A DNA stretch of 64,000 bases from NCBI GenBank assembly GCA_023386045.1, contig JAEWKK010000019.1, forward strand, positions 124,001 through 188,000, read 5' to 3'. This document shows, in pieces, positions 17,707 to 25,014 of this stretch (positions within the stretch are counted from its first letter, which is position 1; every line of letters starts with the position of its first letter). Under the pieces are notes generated by a model. That model saw nothing but the letters and a program-made list of their open reading frames with translations. It did not search any database and was not told the DNA's origin. This stretch comes from Bacteroidota bacterium (GTDB lineage: Bacteria > Bacteroidota > Bacteroidia > Chitinophagales > Chitinophagaceae). Position numbers and translations under genes: made by a program.

Positions 17707-18381
17707 TCAAATCATAATTTGCAATTTTTCATTCCAGTCATCTCCCCACCATTCCTGTTTATCAAAATTGACAAAGACCACTTTAATCTTTGACCGCTGG
17801 TTAGAATTTGCAGCCTTGTAATATTTATGAAGATCTTTAACCTGCAGTCTTTTGCCGAAGCATAAAGCAAAAGGGATGAACAGAATATAATCTGAGCTAT
17901 CCTTACCGATCAAAAATTCCTTTCCCCTTAGGTCTGTCATTGAACGGGCATGGCTGTACAGGTCAAGAAAGTCTTTACCTGAATTCTCATTAACTGAATC
18001 CTTGTCTTTTATCACTTTCCAGTGTGTAGTAATGAAATTATCAGGTCTTGGCCTCAGCAGGTAGTAGGGCATAATCGTGTTAAAAACAATATCGATGTCT
18101 TTGGGACAAAATTTTCCATCTATAAAACCAGCAGAAACATAGTTGCCGGTTTGTACATCAAAAAGCAAAGGGCTGGAAGAATAGTTTACAAAATGCAGCA
18201 TGAATGAATCAGGCTTCATGCATACAATATTTTCATTTGGCAACCTGTTTTTGAGAAGCCACGAGGAGATGGTTTTTTCATTTTCCGTATTTGGTTTCTT
18301 TACGCCATATACCTTTTTGGTGATGAAGTTGCACTGGAAAGAGGAGATCCCTATAAAGAGGATTAAGATTAGCTGCTTCAT
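17707..18381 (-). CDS. Putative lipoprotein, paralogue of the 18507-19085 product
   Basis: A 224-residue protein of no known family, with a likely lipoprotein signal (IGISSFQC, Cys17). It aligns with the product of the neighbouring gene at 18507-19085: both have a KK/SKK-rich start, a (W/Y)LLK(N/K) motif near residue 43, a DSF/SSSF segment near residue 58, and a C-terminal strand before a terminal (N/I)D-containing segment. The pair looks like a diverged tandem duplication. It follows the paralogue after a 125-base gap and precedes the helical secreted protein by 31 bases. Confidence 0.65.
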   Translation of the reverse strand: MKQLILILFIGISSFQCNFITKKVYGVKKPNTENEKTISSWLLKNRLPNENIVCMKPDSFMLHFVNYSSSPLLFDVQTGNYVSAGFIDGKFCPKDIDIVFNTIMPYYLLRPRPDNFITTHWKVIKDKDSVNENSGKDFLDLYSHARSMTDLRGKEFLIGKDSSDYILFIPFALCFGKRLQVKDLHKYYKAANSNQRSKIKVVFVNFDKQEWWGDDWNEKLQIMI

Positions 18382-18506
18382 AAAAAAATTAGTTTATCTA
18401 TGGAACATTAATATCCGCCACCCTTCTATCTCAAATGAATTTACACTGCAAAATCTCTATACGTTACCTGAGATTTTAAACAAGAAACCATCCAATATGG
18501 ATTTGA

Positions 18507-19085
18507 TTACATCCAGTCTATAGTAATAATTTTTATTTGAACGGCATCCTTGTTTTTACTTTCAAAATCCAGTGCTTCCTTAAATGCTTCGTCAAAATAA
18601 TTTCCCAGCTTATAACTGTATATCAAAAAAATATTGACTTTACCTGTGTTATCATTACTCATCCTGAATAAAGAACGGTCAGAAAAATTGCGGAAAGAAA
18701 ACTGATTAAAATCCGATTTTACCAGTAGGCTATCATTAAGGTGGTCAGCTGTTTTTGAATCCTCCTTAATTTGCATTAATACCCTACCTATACAACTCAT
18801 ATTTTCTTTTAAATTCTCTGATTTTTTTATCTCCAAACTATCATTTATGAAACTCCCGTAGAAAATTGACATGCCCTCATTCGAAATTTTTGATATAAAA
18901 GGAATGAAAGAGCTGCTATCTATGTACAAAACATTGGCAGGTTGAATATTCTTTTTCAACAGGTAATCTGAATACTCCTCCTGGTTGGCAAAATGTAGTT
19001 CCTGATTGAATTTATATTTTTTAGACAGGTAGGCTTTACAGGAAAAAACTGCCAGCGCCACTAAAGCAAAAATGATTTTACGCAT
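18507..19085 (-). CDS. Putative lipoprotein, paralogue of the 17707-18381 product
   Basis: A 192-residue protein of unknown function with a lipoprotein signal (VALAVFSC, Cys16). It contains the YLLKKNIQPANVLYIDSSSF segment that matches the WLLKNRLPNENIVCMKPDSF segment of the downstream paralogue. The base composition is more AT-rich than the flanking housekeeping genes. Nothing indicates an enzymatic activity. It is separated from the upstream secreted gene by a 44-base gap that contains a hairpin. Confidence 0.65.
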   Translation of the reverse strand: MRKIIFALVALAVFSCKAYLSKKYKFNQELHFANQEEYSDYLLKKNIQPANVLYIDSSSFIPFISKISNEGMSIFYGSFINDSLEIKKSENLKENMSCIGRVLMQIKEDSKTADHLNDSLLVKSDFNQFSFRNFSDRSLFRMSNDNTGKVNIFLIYSYKLGNYFDEAFKEALDFESKNKDAVQIKIITIDWM

Positions 19086-19100
19086 ACTGTAGAATTTAGA

Positions 19101-19118
19101 CCGCAGCCAAAGCTGCGG
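19101..19118. terminator. Hairpin between two secreted-protein genes
   Basis: A perfect 7-base inverted repeat (CCGCAGC / GCTGCGG) with a 4-base loop, 12 bases after the stop of the 19130-19597 gene. The following T-run is poor, so it may be a weak terminator or an mRNA end stabiliser. Confidence 0.5.
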
Positions 19119-19129
19119 CCTTTAACAAT

Positions 19130-19597
19130 TTACTCAATCTCTATGAGAACAATCAATTCAGTTTCTGTTCTGGTTACTGCATAATCGCCCTCTTTCAAAA
19201 CTGCCACAACATTACCTTTTTCATCCGTTAGCTGCACCTGGTCAGCTCCTATGCTGAAAGTAGTCATATCAACTTCTTTGAATTCCGGATCATCTGCCAG
19301 ATCAACAGGCAGATGCAATTCAAGTTTATTATCAGTAACCTTATAAGCAATGATCACCTTTTCATCTTCTATTCTGGGAAAGCTGGGAAATGCATAACCA
19401 CATTTTACTTTCCATCGACCCTTTACGCATAAACCAAAGCCAGAGGTACAATTGGTCCTGGGCTTATGGAAATTGAATTTCTCAATTGTAAATGTTGTCC
19501 CTATCTGCGTCTGGCCAGGAGGGCAGATTTCTGATAACTGTGCCTGACCTACTAATGCAGCAAAAAACAAAAGCGATAAAATGGATAGCTTTTTCAT
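19130..19597 (-). CDS. Secreted protein of unknown function
   Basis: A 155-residue product with a clear Sec signal peptide (cleavage near ALVGQAQ). Four cysteines lie in the first half (ICPPG, TNCTSGFGLC, VKC), which suggests disulfides, and the second half is acidic and beta-strand rich with a repeated hydrophobic-charged pattern. I do not recognise the family. It is the first gene of the minus-strand group of exported proteins and is divergent from the M16 protease. Confidence 0.65.
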   Translation of the reverse strand: MKKLSILSLLFFAALVGQAQLSEICPPGQTQIGTTFTIEKFNFHKPRTNCTSGFGLCVKGRWKVKCGYAFPSFPRIEDEKVIIAYKVTDNKLELHLPVDLADDPEFKEVDMTTFSIGADQVQLTDEKGNVVAVLKEGDYAVTRTETELIVLIEIE

Positions 19598-19791
19598 ACT
19601 CTAAATTTTTCTGCCTACTCTCTTGCTCCGGTTTTCGGCTTTCCCGCTCCAACCTGGCCAGTTGACTTAGTAAAACTAATTAGGCACCAGACCCAAAAAA
19701 GGAGAAAAGCCTCGGGTTTGAAAGAGATTTACCCTAAAAATGGCCACCGTTTTAACCTGATTTCGTTGTCGTAAAAAAAAGAACGTACGCT

Positions 19792-19832
19792 TTTCCCGAT
19801 CATGGGAAATCCTTACCAGTAAAGGATTTTTT
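19792..19832 (+). promoter_or_regulatory. Two overlapping hairpins upstream of the M16 protease gene
   Basis: Hairpin A pairs TTTCCC (19792-19797) with GGGAAA (19804-19809). Hairpin B pairs AAATCCTT (19807-19814) with AAGGATTT (19822-19829) and is followed by T residues. They share bases 19807-19809, so only one can form fully. This could be a small attenuator or simply a short terminator; the stems are short. I see nothing else in the 279-base gap except a weak -7-like TATATTTA at 19857-19864. Confidence 0.3.
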
Positions 19833-19876
19833 ATGATTTACCTGTCAAAAATCTTCTATATTTACCCCTCCTAAAA

Positions 19877-22735
19877 ATGACGCTTATGAAATTGAATCGC
19901 TGCCTGAGTGTATTACTCCTTTTTGTTTTCAGCTTTCAGGGTTTTGCCCAGATCAACCTGAGCCAGCCCATACCAGTAGATCCCAACGTAAAAGTTGGTA
20001 AACTATCCAACGGCCTTACCTACTATATCCGTAAAAATGCCAAGCCCGAAAAAAAGATCGAGCTCCGTCTTGCCATTAATGCCGGCTCCGTGCTGGAAGA
20101 CAATGACCAGAGAGGACTGGCCCATTTTATGGAGCACATGAACTTCAATGGTTCCAAAAATTTTCCAAAGAATGAACTGGTGAGCTACCTGCAAAGCATT
20201 GGCGTAAAATTCGGTGCTGATCTGAATGCCTATACCGGCTTCGATGAAACCGTGTACATCCTGCCGATCAATACAGATGATCAGGCAGTGATCGAAAAGG
20301 GTTTCACTGTGCTGGAAGACTGGGCTTTCAACAACCTGCTTGATAAAACAGAAATAGACAAGGAAAGAGGTGTGGTTCTGGAAGAATCGCGCCTGAGCAA
20401 GGGCGCACAGGAAAGAATGCTGCGCCAGTACTTCCCTAAATTATTCAATGGCTCCAAATACGCAGAACGCCTGCCAATAGGCAAGGATTCCATCCTGCAG
20501 CATTTCAACTATGCCACCCTGGAACGTTTTTACAAGCAATGGTACCGTCCCAACAACATGGCCGTAATTGTTGTAGGAGATATTGATCCTGTAGAAGCAG
20601 AAAAAAAGATCATTGCGCATTTTGGATCATATAAAAACCCTGCTGCCGCCAAACCACGTCCTTCCATCATTCCCATTGCTGCCCGCACAAAGGCGGAAGC
20701 CATGGTACTGACTGATGATGAAATGACCAACAGCGTTGTACAGGTGATCAATTATATCAAACCTGCGAAAAAAGTAAAAACCTGGGCCGATTACCGCAAA
20801 GCTCTCGTTCAGGAACTTGTCAATAACCTGATCAACCAGCGCCTCCAGGAACTGACGCAGAAAGAAAATCCACCTTTTGCTTATGGTTATACCGGCAGGG
20901 ATGAATTCATTCGCGGTTACGAGGCTTTTGTATCAGTGGCAGTATTAGGTAGCGGTACTACCAAACAGGCGATTGATGCTTTGATGGCTGAATCAGAAAG
21001 AGCCCGCAAGTTCGGTTTCCTGAAAACAGAACTCGAGCGTGCCAAATCCGACATGATGAATGAAGCCGAAGAGGCTTTCCATGAAAAAGATAAAATGCAG
21101 TCAGGCCGGATCGTGGGTAATTATGTAAACCATTTCCTGAATGGCTCACCTGTACCTGGTGTGGAGAACCGTTACAAATTCATCAAACAGGTGCTTCCTA
21201 CCATCAGTCTGGCCGAGATTAATGCGTTGGCTAAATCCATGTCGGCTTCAAATGCACCTTTTGTAATGGTACAGGCCCCATCCAATAAATCAGCAGAACT
21301 TCCCAAAGATGCTGACCTGCTGAAAGAAGTTGTGGCAGCTACCAAACAAACCGTGACTCCTTATACCGAGAAAGTTGTTGCCGCCAATATCATGGAAGAC
21401 AACATGAATGCAGCTGGAAAGATCGTCAACGAAACAACCAACTCTAAATTAAGCACCACTAATATCACATTGAGCAATGGTGTTACCATCACAGTAAAGC
21501 CCACTAATTTCAAAAATGATGAAATCACCATGGATGCATGGCGTCATGGTGGCTGGCAGCGTTTCCCTGTGACTGAAAAGGAAAATGCGGAAAGCGCAGC
21601 ACAGATCGTGCAGATGATGGGTGTGAAAGACATGTCGCCTACTGATCTGAAGAAATTCCTGGCGGGTAAAACCATCAGGGTCACGCCTTACCTGAATCCA
21701 AGCGAAGAAGGTATCGAAGGAAGCAGCAGTGTGAAGGATTTTGAAACCTTCCTTCAACTGGTAAATCTCTACCTGACACAACCACGCAAAGATGAAGCCC
21801 TGCTGAAAGCTTATGTTACCAATGTGAAAGGATATCTTCCTTTTGCCAAGCAGGATCCCCAGACTTATTTCCAGGATACGCTGCAAAAGATCATTTATAA
21901 CAATAGTCCCTGGGTGAGCACGATTCCAACCAATGAGGATCTTGACAAGCTGAATGCAGATAAGGCTCTTGCCATTTACAAACAGGTGTACGGCAATGCC
22001 AATGGCTTGCACTTCACTTTCGTTGGCAATATTGACCTGCAAAAAGCAAAGCCGCTTTTCGAAAAATACCTGGGTTCCCTGCCATCTGATAAAACAGAGG
22101 TAAGCTTTAAGGATAATGGCGTTCGCCCTGTGAAAGGAGTATGGAATGCCAATATCAAAAAAGGCAAGGAAGAACAAAGCATGATCAACATTCTCTGGAG
22201 TGGTGAAACAGAATACAACCGTGGAGAAAGAATGGCACTGAAGGCCCTTCTCGAAGTACTGAACATTAAGATCATTGAAAAGCTTCGCGAAGAAATTGGT
22301 GGCATGTACAGCGGTGGCATGGGTGGCGACATTACCAAACGCCCTTATGTGCATTATAGCATCAGCGCTTACATTCCCTGCGGACCTGAAAATGTTGACA
22401 AGCTTACATTAGCCCTGTTTGACCTGATCAAAAATGCACAGGAAGGCAAGATTGACCAGAAAGACCTGGATAAGGTAAAAGAAACCTGGAAGAAAAAATA
22501 TTCAGAGCAGTTAAAGGATAATGACTACTGGCTGACCGCTTTGTCACAGTCATTCATCGACGGTACAGATCCTGAAGCCATTCTTGATTATGAAACAAGA
22601 TTGAATGCGCTTACAATAAAGGACCTGCAGAATGCTGCAGTTAAATTCCTTGACATGAACAATTATGTGAGAGCTGTATTGTATCCTGAAAGTGCAAAGG
22701 TGGAAGCCGGCGTACAACAGAAGAAAACATTCTAA
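19877..22735 (+). CDS. M16 family zinc metallopeptidase (two-domain, PqqL/pitrilysin-like)
   Basis: A 952-residue secreted protease with a signal peptide ending near FQGFAQ. The inverted zinc motif HxxEH (HFMEH) is at residues 83-87. The N-terminal half holds this catalytic M16 domain, and the C-terminal half repeats the fold without the motif, as in other clamshell-shaped M16 peptidases. Such enzymes degrade small proteins and peptides in the periplasm. The ATG at 19886 (MKLNRCLSV) is an equally plausible start. It is a single-gene unit with a strong terminator at 22751-22786. Confidence 0.9.
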   Translation: MTLMKLNRCLSVLLLFVFSFQGFAQINLSQPIPVDPNVKVGKLSNGLTYYIRKNAKPEKKIELRLAINAGSVLEDNDQRGLAHFMEHMNFNGSKNFPKNELVSYLQSIGVKFGADLNAYTGFDETVYILPINTDDQAVIEKGFTVLEDWAFNNLLDKTEIDKERGVVLEESRLSKGAQERMLRQYFPKLFNGSKYAERLPIGKDSILQHFNYATLERFYKQWYRPNNMAVIVVGDIDPVEAEKKIIAHFGSYKNPAAAKPRPSIIPIAARTKAEAMVLTDDEMTNSVVQVINYIKPAKKVKTWADYRKALVQELVNNLINQRLQELTQKENPPFAYGYTGRDEFIRGYEAFVSVAVLGSGTTKQAIDALMAESERARKFGFLKTELERAKSDMMNEAEEAFHEKDKMQSGRIVGNYVNHFLNGSPVPGVENRYKFIKQVLPTISLAEINALAKSMSASNAPFVMVQAPSNKSAELPKDADLLKEVVAATKQTVTPYTEKVVAANIMEDNMNAAGKIVNETTNSKLSTTNITLSNGVTITVKPTNFKNDEITMDAWRHGGWQRFPVTEKENAESAAQIVQMMGVKDMSPTDLKKFLAGKTIRVTPYLNPSEEGIEGSSSVKDFETFLQLVNLYLTQPRKDEALLKAYVTNVKGYLPFAKQDPQTYFQDTLQKIIYNNSPWVSTIPTNEDLDKLNADKALAIYKQVYGNANGLHFTFVGNIDLQKAKPLFEKYLGSLPSDKTEVSFKDNGVRPVKGVWNANIKKGKEEQSMINILWSGETEYNRGERMALKALLEVLNIKIIEKLREEIGGMYSGGMGGDITKRPYVHYSISAYIPCGPENVDKLTLALFDLIKNAQEGKIDQKDLDKVKETWKKKYSEQLKDNDYWLTALSQSFIDGTDPEAILDYETRLNALTIKDLQNAAVKFLDMNNYVRAVLYPESAKVEAGVQQKKTF

Positions 22736-22750
22736 TCATTAAATTTCAAA

Positions 22751-22786
22751 GGAAAAGCCCCGTAAATGCGGGGCTTTTCCTTTTTT
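22751..22786. terminator. Intrinsic terminator of the M16 protease gene
   Basis: Perfect 12-base stem GGAAAAGCCCCG / CGGGGCTTTTCC, 6-base loop, then six T residues. It lies in the convergent gap to lptB and may also act on the minus strand. Confidence 0.93.
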
Positions 22787-22826
22787 ATTATTTACCTGGA
22801 GAGAAATTTATAAGAATCATTCAATA

Positions 22827-23909
22827 TCAGGATAGTTTGGATTTCATTAGGAAAAGGATGGTATTCATGTCATGTTTGACTTCTTCAAAGGTGGCAGCAG
22901 ATTGCAATTGTTCTACCTTGTTCTGTAATTCTACATCTGGATGTTCCTTCAAATAACTATCAAGTCCTGCCAATAATTCATCCAGGAATTGCACATAACT
23001 TACTCTTTCTGTTTTATTATCGCTTACCTGTCCGCTCATCGCATGTCCTAAAGATTTTGACATTTCAAATTCTTTTTCCTCGATCTGATCCAGCCAGCTA
23101 ATACCACTTTCAACTGAATGGATTACCGCATGTATATCCGGCGTTCTTTTTTTGGTAGCATCTTCCAGCAGCCAGTCCTTACGCTTCAATTCAAAATTTC
23201 TTCCGAGGTACAATCTTTTCACCTGGTCGTCCTCGGCCAGTTCTTCGGCCGACCCGTGTTTGAAGATCTTACCCTCGATCAATAAATAAGCCCTGTCGCA
23301 AATGGACAGCGTTTCAGTTACATTATGATCTGTTATGAGAATACCGATGTTCTTGAATTTAAGTTTGGCAACAATTGACTGAATGTCTTCAACCGCAATG
23401 GGATCAATACCAGCGAATGGTTCATCGAGCAGGATAAATTTTGGATCCACAGCCAGTGCCCTCGCGATCTCTGTTCTTCTTCTTTCACCACCACTCAGCA
23501 CATCACCCGGACTCTTGCGCACATGCTCCAGCCTGAATTCCCTTAGCAAAGATTCAAGCTTGGCCTTTCTTTCCGCTCTTGATATGCTGCGCATTTCCAG
23601 CACGGCAAGAATGTTGTCTTCCACACTCAGTTTCCTGAAAACCGAAGCTTCCTGCGGCAGATAGCCAATCCCCATTTGCGCTCTTTTGTACATAGGGAGT
23701 TTGGTGATATTTCTATCGTTGAGATAGACTTCACCTTCATCCGGCTTGATCAATCCTACGGTCATGTAAAAGGTAGTGGTTTTGCCGGCACCATTGGGAC
23801 CCAGCAATCCAACGATCTCACCCTGCTTTACTTCAATAGAAACATGGTCAACTACCGTTCTTGCCCGGTATTTCTTGACAAGGTCTTTTGTATGAATGAC
23901 AATGCTCAA
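22827..23909 (-). CDS. lptB: LPS export ABC transporter ATPase LptB with a C-terminal extension
   Basis: LptB powers extraction of lipopolysaccharide by LptFG. Residues 1-245 form a complete ABC ATPase: Walker A GPNGAGKT at 37-44, Q-loop Gln86, signature LSGGE at 138-142, Walker B FILLDEP at 158-164, and H-loop His195. The typical LptB ends near residue 240-250, but this one runs to 360. The extra 115 residues are hydrophilic and helical, with YVQFLDELLAGLDSYLKEHP and a final MNTILFLMKSKL segment. No known domain is recognised there. The reading frame is continuous, so this is a genuine extension and not a second gene. Confidence 0.9.
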   Translation of the reverse strand: MSIVIHTKDLVKKYRARTVVDHVSIEVKQGEIVGLLGPNGAGKTTTFYMTVGLIKPDEGEVYLNDRNITKLPMYKRAQMGIGYLPQEASVFRKLSVEDNILAVLEMRSISRAERKAKLESLLREFRLEHVRKSPGDVLSGGERRRTEIARALAVDPKFILLDEPFAGIDPIAVEDIQSIVAKLKFKNIGILITDHNVTETLSICDRAYLLIEGKIFKHGSAEELAEDDQVKRLYLGRNFELKRKDWLLEDATKKRTPDIHAVIHSVESGISWLDQIEEKEFEMSKSLGHAMSGQVSDNKTERVSYVQFLDELLAGLDSYLKEHPDVELQNKVEQLQSAATFEEVKHDMNTILFLMKSKLS

Positions 23910-23967
23910 AAAAAAATTTTGGTAAAAATAGGTGGAAACCGGCTGCCACCCTATTTGACAACATGCT

Positions 23968-23998
23968 TTTGTATTTCGTTAACTGCATGCTATGTTTG
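23968..23998 (+). promoter_or_regulatory. Promoter of metF
   Basis: TTTG at 23968-23971, an exact 19-base spacer and TATGTTTG at 23991-23998 form the best Bacteroidota housekeeping promoter in the window. Transcription should start near 24004-24006, leaving a leader of about 43 bases before metF. A 6-base inverted repeat GCCGGA/TCCGGC (24001-24006 and 24022-24027) lies in that leader. Confidence 0.75.
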
Positions 23999-24005
23999 CA
24001 GCCGG

Positions 24006-24038
24006 ATGAAACTGAAATACCTCCGGCCAACCAGATAA
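24006..24038 (+). CDS. Possible leaderless upstream mini-ORF of metF
   Basis: An ATG 8 bases after the -7 box opens a 10-codon frame (MKLKYLRPTR) that ends 9 bases before the metF ATG. Its 5' part lies in the GCCGGA/TCCGGC hairpin. It contains no methionine run, so amino-acid sensing is not evident, and it may be coincidental. The layout resembles the cysS leader at 33410-33451. Confidence 0.25.
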   Translation: MKLKYLRPTR

Positions 24039-24047
24039 AAGACAAGG

Positions 24048-25004
24048 ATGAAAGTAATTGATCACATTAACGCTGCGAAGGGAAATACACTGGTCTCCTT
24101 TGAGATATTGCCTCCATTGAAAGGAAAAGGCATTAATGCATTGTGGGATCACCTGGATCCACTGCTTGAATTCAAACCTTCTTTTATCAATGTTACCTAC
24201 CACCGTAGTGAAAGTATGTTCAAGAAAAAACCTGATGGCACTTTCGACAAGGTGGAAGTAAGAAAAAGACCGGGAACCGTAGGTATTTGTGCCGCCATCA
24301 TGAACCGCTACAAGGTGGATGCTGTGGCCCACCTGATCTGTGGAGGTTTCTCCAGGCAGGAAACCGAAGACGCTTTGATTGACCTTAACTTCCTGGGTAT
24401 TGATAATGTCCTGGTATTGAGGGGTGATGCGCCCAAAAATGAAAGTGCTTTTGAACCCGAGCCTGGAGGGCATCGTTACGCCATTGACCTTCTGCAGCAG
24501 GTCATGAATATGAACAACGGTATTTATCTGGAAGAAGACCTGAAGAACGCAGTGAAAACAAATTTTTGCATAGGCGTTGCCGGTTATCCCGAAAAACATT
24601 TTGAAGCGCCCAATATGCAGACAGACCTGGCTTATCTGAAAGCAAAGGTGGATGCCGGGGCCGAATACGTGACCACCCAGATGTTCTTCGATAACAATAA
24701 ATATTTCTCTTTTGTAAAGGCCTGCAGGGATGCAGGAATCCTTGTTCCCATTATACCCGGGTTGAAGCCGATCAGTTCCAAAAAACAACTAACGGTGATT
24801 CCAAGAACCTTTCATGTAGACATACCCGAAGAGCTTTCAACCGAGATCCTGAAATGTAAGACCGATGCTGATGTTGAAATAGTGGGCACAGAATGGCTGT
24901 TGAAACAATCCAGGGAATTAAAAGCAGCGGGTGTACCCGGACTTCATTATTATACCCTGGGCAAACCCAAGATGATATCCAATGCAGTGAAAGAGCTGGT
25001 CTGA
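24048..25004 (+). CDS. metF: 5,10-methylenetetrahydrofolate reductase
   Basis: MetF reduces methylene-THF to methyl-THF for methionine synthesis. The 318-residue product shows the TIM-barrel flavoprotein pattern: SFEILPPLKGKG near residue 17, INVTYHRSE near 47, LRGDAPK near 125, and EYVTTQMFFDNNKYFSF near 206, where the family glutamine and phenylalanine contact the folate. The length is typical. It is divergent from lptB and has its own well-formed promoter. Confidence 0.95.
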   Translation: MKVIDHINAAKGNTLVSFEILPPLKGKGINALWDHLDPLLEFKPSFINVTYHRSESMFKKKPDGTFDKVEVRKRPGTVGICAAIMNRYKVDAVAHLICGGFSRQETEDALIDLNFLGIDNVLVLRGDAPKNESAFEPEPGGHRYAIDLLQQVMNMNNGIYLEEDLKNAVKTNFCIGVAGYPEKHFEAPNMQTDLAYLKAKVDAGAEYVTTQMFFDNNKYFSFVKACRDAGILVPIIPGLKPISSKKQLTVIPRTFHVDIPEELSTEILKCKTDADVEIVGTEWLLKQSRELKAAGVPGLHYYTLGKPKMISNAVKELV

Positions 25005-25014
25005 TCTCTTTCTT

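Noticed and set aside
21449..22354. Long minus-strand ORF of about 301 codons inside the M16 protease gene
   Set aside because: It lies antisense in a fully supported protease frame, has no recognisable domains, and its composition (many Cys, His and Phe) is that of a reverse-complement shadow.
23979..24788. Minus-strand ORF of 269 codons opposite metF
   Set aside because: Complete overlap with a textbook MetF; no domain or start context; shadow frame.
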